DNA of 64,000 nt from Lineus longissimus (GCF_910592395.1 NC_088311.1:14946501-15010500), one strand, 5' to 3'. Numbered from the stretch's first letter, positions 1 through 9,337 are shown. The notes: generated from the sequence alone by a model not told the origin. Made by a program: numbers and translations.

Positions 1-188
1 GCAGTGATCTTATTACATCATTTGTTCCCAAAGGTAAATATTATGGTGATATTCATGAATATACCTCCCTTCAAAAAGTAAAGATCGCAAAGCACGATCA
101 TACTAGTATTGAACTACAGGTTAAAGATCAGAATGATGAGACTATTGACTTTTTAACACCTGTTTCCATTGATTTACGATTAGAATAA
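1..188 (+). CDS. C-terminal end of an unrecognised virus-like protein (partial)
   Basis: An open frame enters from the left edge (codons in phase with base 3) and ends in TAA at 186-188. The 61 visible residues end in a segment with 'DQNDETIDFLTPVSIDLRLE'. From memory this resembles the C-terminus of a multicopy family in cnidarian, mollusc and insect genomes whose members end in a 'D-x-(I/V)-D-F ... LRL' pattern and often sit beside the next gene's family; a structural role such as capsid is only a guess. The stop codon touches the next ATG with no spacer, so the two ORFs look co-transcribed. The N-terminus lies outside the window. Confidence 0.5.
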   Translation, partial: SDLITSFVPKGKYYGDIHEYTSLQKVKIAKHDHTSIELQVKDQNDETIDFLTPVSIDLRLE

Positions 189-605
189 ATGGATTGTGAT
201 GCTGAACAATTTAGACTTGAAAAAATTAAAGAAAAAATTAATGAATTAGAGCTAGCTATTGATAAAAGAAAAAAATGTCATAAACATTATAAAAAAGCGA
301 GTCAAATCTTACACGGTTGTGAAATTGGTATGTATATTACTAGTGTCACTGTCGCCTCCATTGGAGCGGCATCTGTGATTGGTAATGTCATTAGCATTCC
401 AATTTCTGCGATTTGTACAGTGTTAGGCTTAGTTGGAAAAATTGTTGTTCCTAAGTTAAGGAAGAAGGAGAAAAAACATTTAGCAATTTTAACTGAGAAA
501 AAAGCATGCTTACGAGGCATTGATAATTTACTGTCCAGATATTTGGACAATGGTACGATATCTGCGAGTGAATTTGAGCTCATCTTAGAATCTGAAATGA
601 CTTAA
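189..605 (+). CDS. Small membrane protein, coiled-coil/hydrophobic hairpin, virus-like element family
   Basis: The 138-residue ORF starts at ATG 189, immediately after the upstream stop. Residues ~8-45 are charged and helical, ~46-88 form a Gly/Ala/Ile-rich hydrophobic stretch long enough for two membrane passes, ~89-115 are Lys-rich, and the C-terminus has an acidic 'TISASEFELILESE' helix. This layout (charged helix, hydrophobic hairpin, Lys-rich helix, 'I-S-x-x-E-F-x-x-I-L' tail) matches my recollection of an abundant cnidarian/lophotrochozoan family of unknown function linked to mobile or integrated viral DNA. Function is not known. The frame is intact and the local sequence is AT-rich. 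Confidence 0.6.
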   Translation: MDCDAEQFRLEKIKEKINELELAIDKRKKCHKHYKKASQILHGCEIGMYITSVTVASIGAASVIGNVISIPISAICTVLGLVGKIVVPKLRKKEKKHLAILTEKKACLRGIDNLLSRYLDNGTISASEFELILESEMT

Positions 606-689
606 CCTTCATCTGAGATAATCAGTTTGGGCTGTAAAGCAAGGTTAGACAAAAGTAATGCGGATGAGTAATTTAATAAGCTTAAGAGC

Positions 690-965
690 TTATAAAATTA
701 TATCAGTCAGATTTACAATGCCATCTTTATAATACCTTAGGTCTATGATAGACATATCAAGCCATGGGTTATAACATACATGACCATAGATATGATTTTT
801 AATTAACACTCTTTTTTGAGACATTAGACACGTGACATTGATTGGCAAGTCTGTGATGTTTATCATCGGAGTATGTCTAGGTATAAAATTAATTCCTGTT
901 AAAATAACATTTCCTGTCAATGACAAGATTAGGACACCTATAAGAGCTTTCACCGATTTGTTCAT
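690..965 (-). CDS. Small predicted membrane-anchored protein of the virus-like cluster
   Basis: The 91-residue ORF starts at 965. It begins with a signal-anchor-like segment ('SVKALIGVLILSLTGNVIL', residues ~4-22) followed by a ~65-residue soluble part containing two Cys. It is the last of four leftward ORFs and lies 23 bp behind the stop of the preceding one. The start is preceded by the same AT-rich box that precedes the 989-1255 ORF. I do not recognise the family. Membrane placement is inferred from the hydrophobic N-terminus. Confidence 0.4.
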   Translation of the reverse strand: MNKSVKALIGVLILSLTGNVILTGINFIPRHTPMINITDLPINVTCLMSQKRVLIKNHIYGHVCYNPWLDMSIIDLRYYKDGIVNLTDIIL

Positions 966-987
966 TTATTTACACTAAAATAATTTG
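966..987 (-). promoter_or_regulatory. Recurring intergenic box upstream of a small ORF
   Basis: On the minus strand this reads CAAATTATTTTAGTGTAAAT followed by AA and the ATG at 965. The same box, almost letter for letter, precedes the ORF starting at 1255. It could be a promoter, a splice acceptor (ATTATTTTAG) or simply part of a duplication; the sequence does not decide. Confidence 0.35.
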
Positions 988-988
988 T

Positions 989-1255
989 TTAAAATATCCA
1001 ATGTTGAGAGATATCATTGTCTTTTTTAAAAATGAAGACATCATCGTGTAGAATAGAGCTTATATCACCTAGATCTATAAGTTTATCCTTGATTCGTTTT
1101 GGACATCTTACAATATACAATGTTTTTTTATCATCTCTTGGATATACAAATAGTAAAAAATCATATTTATCTGTGATTGATAAATGGTCCAATCTATCAA
1201 TTTTATACCAGGTATGATCAGGAATATTTTTCCACTTAGCATATACTTCTTCCAT
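989..1255 (-). CDS. Small 'W-K-N-I-P-D-H-T-W-Y-K-I' protein, duplicated family member 1
   Basis: The start chosen is the ATG at 1255, after the intergenic box; the frame is open further upstream but only across the spacer. The 88 residues open with 'WKNIPDHTWYKIDRLDHL' and end 'DVFIFKKDNDISQHWIF'. The ORF at 1305-1556 has the same layout (W..(L/I)PD.TWYKI, a central IVR.PKRIKDK-like block and an almost identical tail), so the two are tandem duplicates. The TWYKI motif is also shared with the ORF at 1574-1867. A small beta-rich, OB-like fold is a guess from the hydrophobic/charged pattern. Confidence 0.5.
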   Translation of the reverse strand: MEEVYAKWKNIPDHTWYKIDRLDHLSITDKYDFLLFVYPRDDKKTLYIVRCPKRIKDKLIDLGDISSILHDDVFIFKKDNDISQHWIF

Positions 1256-1280
1256 TTTATTTACACTAAAATAATTTGTA
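1256..1280 (-). promoter_or_regulatory. Recurring intergenic box, second copy
   Basis: The minus strand contains ATTATTTTAGTGTAAATAAA directly before the ATG at 1255, matching the box at 966-987. A weaker version (TTGTAAATAAA) precedes the ATG at 1556. Confidence 0.35.
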
Positions 1281-1304
1281 TTAGATATAGGATGAGTATA
1301 AGTT

Positions 1305-1556
1305 TTAAACCCAATGTTGAGAGATATCATTGTCTTTTTTAAAAATGAAGACATCATTCAAATCTAATTTTTCATCCAGTTGGAGAATTTTATCCTTAAT
1401 TCGTTTTGTCAATTTTACAATATATATTAGAGTTGAATATTTAGGAATTAAAAAGATTGAAAACCCATATTTATCTGATGATGAATATTCTATCTTTTCA
1501 ATTTTATACCAAGTATTATCAGGAAGATGTCTCCAATTGATACATTCTTCTTTCAT
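1305..1556 (-). CDS. Small 'W-R-H-L-P-D-N-T-W-Y-K-I' protein, duplicated family member 2
   Basis: The 83-residue ORF starts at 1556, only 17 bp after the stop of the upstream ORF. It has the pattern WRHLPDNTWYKI near the N-terminus, a central 'IVKLTKRIKDKIL' segment, and the C-terminal 'DVFIFKKDNDISQHWV'. The nucleotide sequence at its 3' end (about 1305-1362) nearly repeats at 1005-1045. The C-terminal halves are far more alike than the N-terminal halves, so either the tail is under stronger constraint or it has been homogenised by gene conversion. Function is unknown. Confidence 0.5.
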   Translation of the reverse strand: MKEECINWRHLPDNTWYKIEKIEYSSSDKYGFSIFLIPKYSTLIYIVKLTKRIKDKILQLDEKLDLNDVFIFKKDNDISQHWV

Positions 1557-1573
1557 TTTATTTACAATTTATT

Positions 1574-1867
1574 TTAGTCCAATAAGTTGAACCCATAGAA
1601 TTTCTTCCCTTGTTTGGTTTCTTTCACTCCTGTGAATCTTATGTAATTGTGGTTCAGATTTAACTTTTGTTTGATGATCGACGTGGCCCAGACTGTGTAT
1701 GCTTTCGCTTCTGCGTCTACTAGTTCAAGGATGGTTGATTCTCCTATCTTTGTGGTGATGGTTCGAAATGATTTAATTTTATACCACGTATTTTCTGGAA
1801 GATCTTTAAATTTTGTATAATCTGTCACTCGTGCTTCAAGTTCAGCATTTGATGGAAAGGTGTTCAT
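1574..1867 (-). CDS. Putative OB-fold-like small protein of the virus-like cluster
   Basis: The 97-residue ORF starts at 1867. It has 'FKDLPENTWYKIKSFRTI', then a beta-rich stretch 'GESTILELVDAEAKAYTVWA', then a 'IIKQKL' helix and an 'IRFTGVKETKQGKKFYGFN' end. The order of strand-like segments and the 'vw..s(i)...L' plus 'y.G.k....g..f..f' pattern recall small OB-fold single-strand DNA-binding proteins in invertebrate mobile or viral DNA; this is inference. It is the first of four leftward ORFs spaced by 17-49 bp, a density typical of viruses rather than animal genes. Confidence 0.45.
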   Translation of the reverse strand: MNTFPSNAELEARVTDYTKFKDLPENTWYKIKSFRTITTKIGESTILELVDAEAKAYTVWATSIIKQKLNLNHNYIRFTGVKETKQGKKFYGFNLLD

Positions 1868-1899
1868 TTATTATATAAAAAGTTTTTCACTTTTTTATT

Positions 1900-2095
1900 T
1901 TTTGGAAATTTTGGAAACTTAGAAAAATTAGACAATTTAGAAAAATTAGGAAATTTGGACAAATTAGTTACTTGACTGAAATTAGACTAGGAATTAAATT
2001 TGACTGAGAAATGACTGGAATTAACTCAGATAAATTTATACTGAGATTTGACTGAATAAATTTGACTGAGATTAGACTCTGGGTTAGAATCCCCA
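1900..2095. repeat. Degenerate AT-rich short repeats
   Basis: The stretch is built from imperfect copies of 'aaaaattag(g/a)(a/c)aat' and then 'gactgaaattagactg'-like words. It separates the virus-like cluster from the truncated Harbinger element and has no coding potential. Confidence 0.6.
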
Positions 2096-2099
2096 CTAT

Positions 2100-2327
2100 T
2101 GTACTACTGGTTCCAGCATCAATCATCAAGAACTTGTAGTCGGCATCAACCAATGCAAACAGAACAATACTATGGGTGCCTTTATAGTTGTAGAAATAGG
2201 AGCCATAGCGCAATGGTGGGCGGAAAACAACGTGTTTTCCGTCCATTGCACCCAAACAGTGGGGAAGGTTCCACTTTGTTTCAAATTCCTCTGCAACCTT
2301 GAGCCATTCTTGTTCGTTCGACGGCAC
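2100..2327 (-). pseudogene. Harbinger transposase, exon 2 (truncated)
   Basis: A minus-strand acceptor (TCTTTTCAG at 2336-2328) opens the exon at 2327. The frame reads through 'NLPHCLGAMDGKHVVFRPP', which holds the first catalytic Asp of the DDE_Tnp_4 family in the 'DGKHV' motif, then 'HSIVLFALVDADYKFLMID'. Homology ends after 'MIDAGTSS', just before the expected second catalytic block, so the second Asp and the Glu are gone. The exon joins in frame to the exon ending at 3116. Confidence 0.75.
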
Positions 2328-2389
2328 CTGAAAAGATAGACATTTATTTCACGAATGAGTGACCACATGATATCTTTGTTTTTTCAGGA

Positions 2390-2975
2390 TCTGTCTGATG
2401 ACGACGAAGTATCCGAGGATGAATCGGACAAAGTGATACATGTAGATACGCAACCATCGACCTCCAAGATCGCTGCTAAGGTGTCTTCATGGAATCCGAA
2501 AAGGAAATCATCAAAATCGGTTTCAGCGGAAGTGTCAATGTTTCAGACGGCCACCAACACTCTGGCGGAATTAAAAGATGCTGCACTCGCATCAAATAGG
2601 CCTCCGCCAACAGAAGCGAATGATGTATATGATGTGTTTGGGAAGTATGTAGCCTCAGAGATTCGTGCAATCGAATCTCCAGATGTACGACAGAATGTAA
2701 AAAGAAAGATCAGCTTAGCTTTGCTTGACGGACAGGAGGCTGATTTGAACACCAAGAGGAATTATGTTAATGTGAAAAATCGCAGCTATCAGGCACAGCC
2801 TCCGTCTGAAACTTTCTTTCCACTGTCTGTTGAGAATGCAGTTCGACCTTCCTGTCAATTTCGTAATGAAATGGTCACTCCCCGGTTTTCCACAGTTCCA
2901 CTCGGCCAAAATACAGGTTCAGGTACAAGTGATATTGTAAGTCAGGCAATGTATGAAGCATTCTCGAATCATTAG
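2390..2975 (+). pseudogene. MADF/BESS-type accessory protein of Harbinger, last exon only
   Basis: A plus-strand splice acceptor (GTTTTTTCAG) precedes the exon at about 2388. The open frame runs to TAG at 2973-2975. It starts acidic (DLSDDDEVSEDESD), continues low-complexity, and contains 'VFGKYVASEIRAIESPDVRQ', a BESS-like helical motif typical of the C-terminus of MADF-BESS proteins, which in Harbinger elements act with the transposase in DNA binding and nuclear import. The N-terminal MADF/Myb-like exon should lie to the left but is absent. The exon lies wholly within the intron of the antisense transposase. Confidence 0.6.
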
Positions 2976-3115
2976 AATGTTGTACACTTGTAGTCAACAA
3001 CATACATAAGAAAATAATACATCATCTTCCTACAATTTCCTTCGTTTGTATTTCAATTCCAGAAAATGTGACAAATGAAAATCTGATTATCTCGAAAGAG
3101 ATAGTTTGGACGTAC

Positions 3116-3583
3116 CTTGATATAATCCATCTTTAAGGTTTCGTAGATTGCACAGCACGTTTCTGGTATTATTGCACCGATTGTTGAGCGACTCAGCCGT
3201 GTTGAAAACTGAAGACTCTGGAAAGTTTCCCCAGTGGCTAGGAACCTTAGAGTAACCGCCAGACGTTCTGCTGGAGTAATTGCCTCGCGCATGTTGGTGT
3301 CTTCCCTTGCCACGTAAGGCGTCACCAGTTGAACTAGGTGCTCAAACGTCTCCTCATCCATCCTCAAATAATTCTTGTATGATCCTGGATCCTCTAGTCG
3401 CAACTCATCTACTAGCATGGCATACGATCCCCTTGTTTTTCTCCTCTGGATCCATTTTCTGACCCATACAGTTCTTTTAGTACGGCGACGCTTCATCTTG
3501 TGGTATGCCACAGCTGCAGCCATTGCAGCAACAGCTGAACCAGCTGCCAGAGCAAATAGAAGTCTTGACTGGACGGGTGCCAT
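3116..3583 (-). pseudogene. Harbinger transposase, exon 1 (N-terminal domain)
   Basis: The likely start is the ATG at 3583 (MAPVQSRLLF). The frame then holds a basic region (KMKRRRTKRTVWVRKW), 'YLRMDEETFEHLVQLVTPYV' and 'ERLAVTLRFLATGETFQSL', the helix-turn-helix-containing N-terminal half of PIF/Harbinger transposases. A donor (AAG|GTACGT) ends the exon at 3116, and the phase matches the acceptor at 2327. An Ala-rich hydrophobic stretch follows the start, odd for a nuclear protein. The open frame is intact, but the downstream exon is truncated, so the element is dead. Confidence 0.75.
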
Positions 3584-3590
3584 ATTCGAA

Positions 3591-4480
3591 AAGGTTGACC
3601 AAATAAATCCACCGTGTGGCATGAGTGGGCAGAATGGAAAAATTTGACCAAAAAGTTTGATGAAAAAGTTTGACCAAATAATTTGATAGTGTGGCTTGGG
3701 CATAAGCCACGCTCCGAGATGGTACCAGCTGGTGTCAATTCACACTCAACAATGTCCGAAACAGCACCTTCAGTACAACCACCAATACCACGCACCAGAA
3801 CTTTACATTTTGCTTTAACCCTTTTCAAGCGAGCGCGTTGCACAAAGGCCGACTTACTACGTGATATGGTATCATGACATCAAGCATGCGCTGAATGAGC
3901 TGCTCCTTGGTGTCTACAAAGTACAGCTTTTTACGTGGGAATCATGCTAGACATCAGGATTTAAAACACCACATTCTGTTCATAAGGATATATTGCCCAG
4001 TTTAAGAACATTAGGATATCATGCTCTCAAGTGTGCTTTTGGTAGCAACAACTTTCACATTTCTAGTGCTAGCTCAAAAAAAAGGGCAGCCATTGACCCT
4101 GTACATCGATGCACAAGGCATGTGCATGGACATATGCAACTACCAACAACTAAGTACTTCTCCTTTGCACCAACAATGTGTCAGAAACCAGTCAGGCGTT
4201 CCTCCCCAAGTGAGCTTTTTGACATTGCTTCTGTGACTAACGATCAGTCGTCAATTTCGAAGAGTGTATTCAGGACATTGCAGGTCTACGACTTACTACG
4301 TGACAGCAATTCTTCTTGGATTACGACACGACACAAATCAAGGAGAAAGGCCAGAGGAGGGAACCACGTGAACGGACATTGTGAATGGAAACCGCAAGGA
4401 GCTAATCCTCAAAATGTGGTCAATATTCGGTGCTCACATACCACTGTTAACCCTTCTAGTGTCAAGAGAAAGTTAGCGGA
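3591..4480. other. No supported gene; short direct repeats and possible 5' leader of the next retroelement
   Basis: The first 100 bp hold repeats of 'tttgaccaaa'. The word 'cgacttactacgtga' occurs at about 3848 and again near 4289. A plus-strand frame is open from 3993 and is continuous with the endonuclease at 4495, so part of this stretch may be the 5' region of the CR1/L2-like element, but I recognise no ORF1 domain. Confidence 0.4.
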
Positions 4481-4494
4481 ATGTCGTGACCTGA

Positions 4495-5695
4495 TGAAAA
4501 TGTGTACTGTAAACCCCCGCTCAATCAAAAACAAAGCACTTTCTGTGTCAGACTTTATTACAACACATGCGTTGGAGATCGTAGCAATCACAGAGACCTG
4601 GCTCGGTACTGATATTGATGATGCTGTCCTTCAGGAACTCGCACCGCCGGGTTTTTCAGCCGTCCATGTGCCAAGATCAACCCGTGGTGGCTATGGGGGA
4701 GTTGCGCTTTGTCTACAAGTCCGCTCTCAGTGTCAATGTTGTCGATTCATCTGCAAAGTCTCCGGCATTTACACATTTCGAATTCATGGATTGTAAGATA
4801 AAGTCCGACAATGTTTCATTCTATGTCACTGTGGTTTACCGACCGCCACCGTCCAATACCAACGGACTCAAGACACCAGTGTTCTTCGAGGAATGGGTAT
4901 CATTCCTGGATCGGTATACAGATATACAGGAAGAGATTCTTATCACGGGCAATTTGAATTTTCATCTGAACGATCCTACTAATGCAGAGGCCAACCGATT
5001 CAAATCTACTTTGGAGGCAGTCGGCCTGGTCCAGCATGTCAAGGACCCAACCCGTTACCTTGGTAACCTACTGGACGTTGTGATAACACGACAGGAAAGC
5101 CAGTTAGTTCGATCAAAGCCGGACGTGTTCGACCCAGGTTTCTGCACATCACAAGGGAAACCGTTGAAAGGCCATTTTGCAGTGGTGTTCACTACAAACT
5201 TTAACGCTTATCTTCCGATGCAGAAATCTTTGACCTTTCGTAAGCTCAAATCGATTGATGTGTCAGCTTTCAGGGCTGACATTGTTGCCAAGGACATCAG
5301 CGACCTGAACCATTCAGCATGTGCCATCAGCCAAGCTTACAACAAAACGCTGAACAATCTCATCGATACGCATGCGCCGGCGCAGACGAAGATCATCACC
5401 TTACGTCCTCACGCGGCCTGGTATAACGATGGACTAAGGGTGGCCAAGCATAGGCGCCGTCAGCTCGAGAGAAAATGGCGGCGCACCAAACTGGCCGTGG
5501 ATCACAACGCATACAGACAGCAGTACGTAATAGTGAATGATCTCCTGCGAACATCAAAACAGGAATACTATTCGAACAAAATCGAAGAATGTGGCAGGAA
5601 TAAAAAAAGCAATTTTCAAACTAACAAACCACTTGATGGGCAAATCAAAGGAAGTTATTCTCCCGAACCATCACTGTGCCAAGTCACTTGCAAAT
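4495..5695 (+). pseudogene. APE endonuclease and linker of the CR1/L2-like element
   Basis: The frame opens with 'NPRSIKNKALSVSDFITTHA' and 'IVAITETWLGTDI', the N-terminal blocks of an apurinic-type endonuclease that nicks target DNA. After a frameshift near 4720 it continues with 'VTVVYRPPPSN'. The usual GDLNFH block reads 'TGNLNFHLN': the Asp is Asn here, while the copy at 40.8 kb keeps Asp. The linker ends with 'AWYNDGLRVAKHRRRQLERK', the common basic region before the RT. Frameshift and lost catalytic Asp make this domain inactive. Confidence 0.75.
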
Positions 5696-7386
5696 GATTT
5701 CAATCGGTTTTACCTAGAAAAGATTGAGCGTATCAGAGTAGGGTTGGACGATCAAACAACTTCGTTAGGTGCCTTAGACAGGGACAGTGCTGTCCAGGGC
5801 AATTGTTTGTCCTCCTTCAGACAAGTATCTGAAGAGGATGTTCGCACTGTCATTCTTAAGTCTGCCACCAAATCATGTAATCTGGATCCAGTCCCAAATT
5901 GGCTTATGAAACAGTGTGTTTCGGAACTATCTCCCATTATTACTTCCATGATAAATGCATCTTTGGACAATGCGGATGTACCAGTTAAAGACCGCGCATA
6001 TACGCCCATTGTTGAAAAAAGCAGGGTTGGATAAGGAAGAGCTAAAGAACTATAGGCCTGTTTCAAATCTCCCCTTTGTCTCAAAGATTTTGGAAAAGGT
6101 AGTTGCATCTCAACTTGATGAGCATCTCCAGTTTAATGATCTCTATGATCATAACCAGTCCGCCTATAAAGTGTTCCATTCCACCGAAACCGCTCTACTT
6201 AAAGTTCAATCGGACATTGCTGATGCCTTGGATAAAGGTGAGATTGTGCTCCTTCTCATGTTAGATATGTCAGCCGCTTTCGACACAATTGACCATTCAG
6301 TTTTGTTGGAGCGGCTTGAGCATTCATTTGGTATCGATGGGAAAGCTCTTGCCTGGATAGGATCATATCTTTCGGAGAGGACTCAGTCTGTTGTGATAGG
6401 GGATAGTGTGTCAGAGAACATGAATCTTAGATATGGCGTACCTCAAGGGTCTGTACTTGGCCCGAAGTTATACTGCTTGTACACGAAACCAATTGGTTCC
6501 ATTTTCAGAAGTCATGACTTACCATATCACCTATACGCTGATGACTCACAGAACTACTTGGCCATAAAACCATCCAGCTAACATCAATGAGGCCACAGTG
6601 TCGATAGAAACCTGTGTTAGTGACTTAAAGCCATGGCTTAAAGTCAATGGTCTTCAGCAAAATGATGAGAAAACTGAGTTCATGGCATTTTACCCAAATC
6701 AACTCAAGCATTTCTGCCACGAGTTATCACTGAGAATTGGTGGCTGTACAATCATTCCTGTTTCTTCGGTGCGAAACATTGGAGCACTGATGGATTCGAC
6801 GCTATCCATGGAGAACCATGTGAACCATGTATCAAGAATATGCAATTTTCATTTGCGAAATATTGGCAGGATCAAACCTTATCTTAACCAAAACGCTTTG
6901 AAATCCTTGGTTCAAGCAACAGTCATCTCAAGATTGGATTACGCAAATGGACTTTTACATGGGATAACCAAGCATCAAGCTTCCAAACTTCAAAGAACTC
7001 AGAATGCAGCTGCTCGCTTGATCACTGGCACAAGAAAGAGAGAGCACATTACGCCGGTGCTGTACCAACTGCATTGGTTGCCTGTAGAGAGCAGAATCAA
7101 GTACAAGATACTCCTCTACACGTATAAAGCACTAAACAATACAGCGCCGGTGTACATGGCCAACCTCATTTCAAGACATCTGCCCGGGCGACGGTTTCGT
7201 TCCACGGACCGGTGCCTCCTGTTGGTACCAAGAACAAGGACTAAAACCTATGGCACGCGGTCCTTCAAACAGGTGGCCCCGGTCCTGTGGAACGCACTGC
7301 CGCTCGAGATTAAGATGAGCAGCACCGTCTCCATTTTTAAACGTTCCCTTAAGACGTTTCTTTTTGTTGAACATTATGGTTTTTAA
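5537..7386 (+). pseudogene. Reverse transcriptase and C-terminal domain of the CR1/L2-like element
   Basis: Three frames (5537-6034, 5955-6581, 6598-7386) together hold the RT blocks: 'KSCNLDPVPNWLMKQC', 'LKNYRPVSNLPFVSKILEKV', 'LDMSAAFDTIDHSVLLERL' (motif A Asp present), 'GVPQGSVLGP', and 'YADDSQ' (the polymerase Asp pair). The C-terminal part has 'LHWLPVESRIKYKILLYTYK' and ends 'STVSIFKRSLKTFLF'. Breaks near 6010 and 6580 separate the frames. Both catalytic motifs survive, so this copy decayed by indels rather than by loss of its active site. Confidence 0.8.
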
Positions 7387-7489
7387 TCTTATGTAAATGT
7401 TTTAATTATGTAATCAATGTTTTATTAATATTTTTATCTTTGTAAAGCGCCCTAGAGCAGTTTTCTGAATAGGGCGCTATATAAATATT

Positions 7490-7525
7490 GTATAATGATA
7501 ATAATAATGATAATAATAATAACTA
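7490..7525. repeat. (ATAATG/ATAATA)n microsatellite at the retroelement 3' end
   Basis: Short tandem ATAATR units follow the 'gcgctatataaat' tail, the usual 3' terminus of CR1/L2-group insertions. Confidence 0.7.
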
Positions 7526-8224
7526 GAAATATAGAACGCAATTGGGGCAAATTGCGAATGTATGCCCCCGCTCTGGTGTGTTCGGTGTGTTAATATGTTC
7601 ATTGCGCGCGTTATTTAGCCTATAAATATGAAACTGTGGCTATAAGCGCACCTCGAATATAAGCGCAGTGCGATTATAAGCGCATAAATACGATAATATC
7701 TTCTCTGTGGCTGTTTATGAAATTTTGTGGAGGCTCTCAAATAACATCCACAATAATATGGCTGTTGACTGGGCTAGTTGGTCTGACAATAGACATGCAC
7801 GTGAACAGCAGAGGTTGGTTTTCCCATTTACTCACTACAGAGGTGAAGCGTGGTCTATACTATTTTCGCCGTTGTCATCTCCTTGATCTTTTAAGTTTTT
7901 GCCGTTTCCAAGGCGATTGCCTGCTAGCAATTTACACAGAAGATCAGTGGGCAAGGTGTTGTCCCTGTTACTGGAACAGCATCAATTATGCGATCGCCTG
8001 GAATCAGTGACAGAATATCTGGTACTCAGGAAGTTAGCTGGTAGCTGGTGCAATCTGCTAGAATCAGTCACAGAATATCCATTGCTTACATGCTAATGAA
8101 TAACAACTGTCAGGCTATTTATCCCTTCTCCTGGTGTCAGTCCCAGAATATCCAATGCTCGGATATCAATGAATAGGAATTGCGTTTAGACATGCGTGGC
8201 TATTTATCTCATCTCTTATCTTAT
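7526..8224. other. No gene supported; small dispersed repeat words
   Basis: Three spaced copies of 'ataagcgca'-like words occur at 7638-7690, and 'cagaatatc(c/t)' words recur at 8011-8160. These look like old MITE or minisatellite debris. No ORF here resembles a protein family. Confidence 0.4.
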
Positions 8225-9245
8225 CTCATCTCAGCAAAAATCTAAGATGGCGGCTGGAGGCCATTTTGGATTCTGGAATGCGCCCGAAATCGATAGAATA
8301 ACTCCCCTACTGAAGACCATTACACCACAAAAGTTTGAAGTGTGTCAAACCTCTAGTTCTTCAGTTGACAATCGGAATACCAAAATCTAAGTTGACTGCT
8401 GGCAGCCATATTGAATTTTGGGTCAGGCCCAAAATCAACAGGGAACCTCCCCTACACAACCTCATCACACCACATAAGTTTCAGGTCTGTCACTCACTTG
8501 GTTCTTGAGTTACAGGTCGGAATGCGAAAAACCAAGTCGGGCCTGGCAGCCATCTTTGATTTCAGATCGGGCCCAAAATGGATAGGGAACCTCCCCTACT
8601 TTAGGTAATAACACCACATAAGTTTCAGGTCTGTCACTCACTCGGTTCTTAATTTACGGGGCGGAATACAAATCACCAAGTCGGGGACCTGGTGGCCATC
8701 TTTGATTTCGGGTCTGGCCCAAAATCGATAGGAAACCTCCACTACCATAGACCATTACACCACAAAAGTTTGAAGACTGTTGGACCTCTGGTTCTCCAGT
8801 TAACGAGCGGTATGCCAAAATCTAAGATGGTGGCTGGCGGCCATCTTTGATTTCGGGTCGGGCCCAAAATCGATAGGGAACCTCCCCTACCATAGACTAT
8901 CACGCCACAAAAGTTTGAAGACTGTTGGACCTCCGGTTCTCCAGTTAACGAGCGGAATGCGAAAATCTAAGATGGTGGCTGGCGGCCATCTTTGATTTCG
9001 GGTCGGGCCCAAAATCGATAGGGAACCTCCCCTACCATAGACCATCACACCACAAAAGTTTGAAGACTGTCGGACCTCCGGTTCTCTAGTAAACGAGCGG
9101 AATGCAAAAATCTAAGATGGCGGCTGGCAGCCATATTGGATTTTGGAACGCGCCAAAAAACAATAGGGACCCTTTGACACACTAGGCCTACACCCCCTAA
9201 AAATTTCAAGTCAGCCGAGCAAGGGGTTCTTGAGTTATAGTCTGG
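8225..9245. repeat. ~145-bp tandem satellite, about seven copies
   Basis: Units begin near 8236, 8383, 8527, 8667, 8815, 8960 and 9105, each with a form of 'aaaatctaagatggcggctgg', then 'gggcccaaaatcgataggga', 'acctcccctaccatagacca' and 'cacaaaagtttgaag'. Units near 8815 and 8960 are the most alike, consistent with recent local amplification. A solitary related fragment lies near 62790-62900. Confidence 0.85.
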
Positions 9246-9337
9246 AATTCAGTGCGGCGGACGAGGCGGACGACGCGGCGGCCGGAAATCGTCCGCCTCG
9301 TCCGGAAACCACCTAAGAACATAATGCCCCCACTTTA

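Larger units (their letters stand above)
2100..3590 (-). mobile_element. Truncated PIF/Harbinger element with antisense partner-gene exon
   Basis: The minus strand holds two consecutive exons of a PIF/Harbinger DDE transposase (3116-3583 and ~2100-2327), with the intron between them carrying a plus-strand exon of the accessory MADF/BESS-type protein. The transposase homology stops near 2100 inside the catalytic domain, so the end holding the last catalytic residues, and presumably the accessory gene's first exons, have been lost. I could not find terminal inverted repeats. A short 'tttgaccaaa' direct-repeat cluster lies at 3590-3690. Confidence 0.7.
4485..7520 (+). mobile_element. CR1/L2-like non-LTR retrotransposon, near full-length ORF2, decayed
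   Basis: In order this holds an APE-type endonuclease, reverse transcriptase and the C-terminal domain that ends 'FKRSLKTFLF', followed by a 3' tail with a small stem ('agggcgctatataaat') and an (ATAATG/ATAATA)n microsatellite. That tail and the protein order place it in the CR1/L2 group of the Jockey superfamily; the exact clade needs a tree. The coding region is broken into at least four frames (shifts near 4720, 5590, 6010 and 6580). No target-site duplication could be assigned. Confidence 0.8.
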
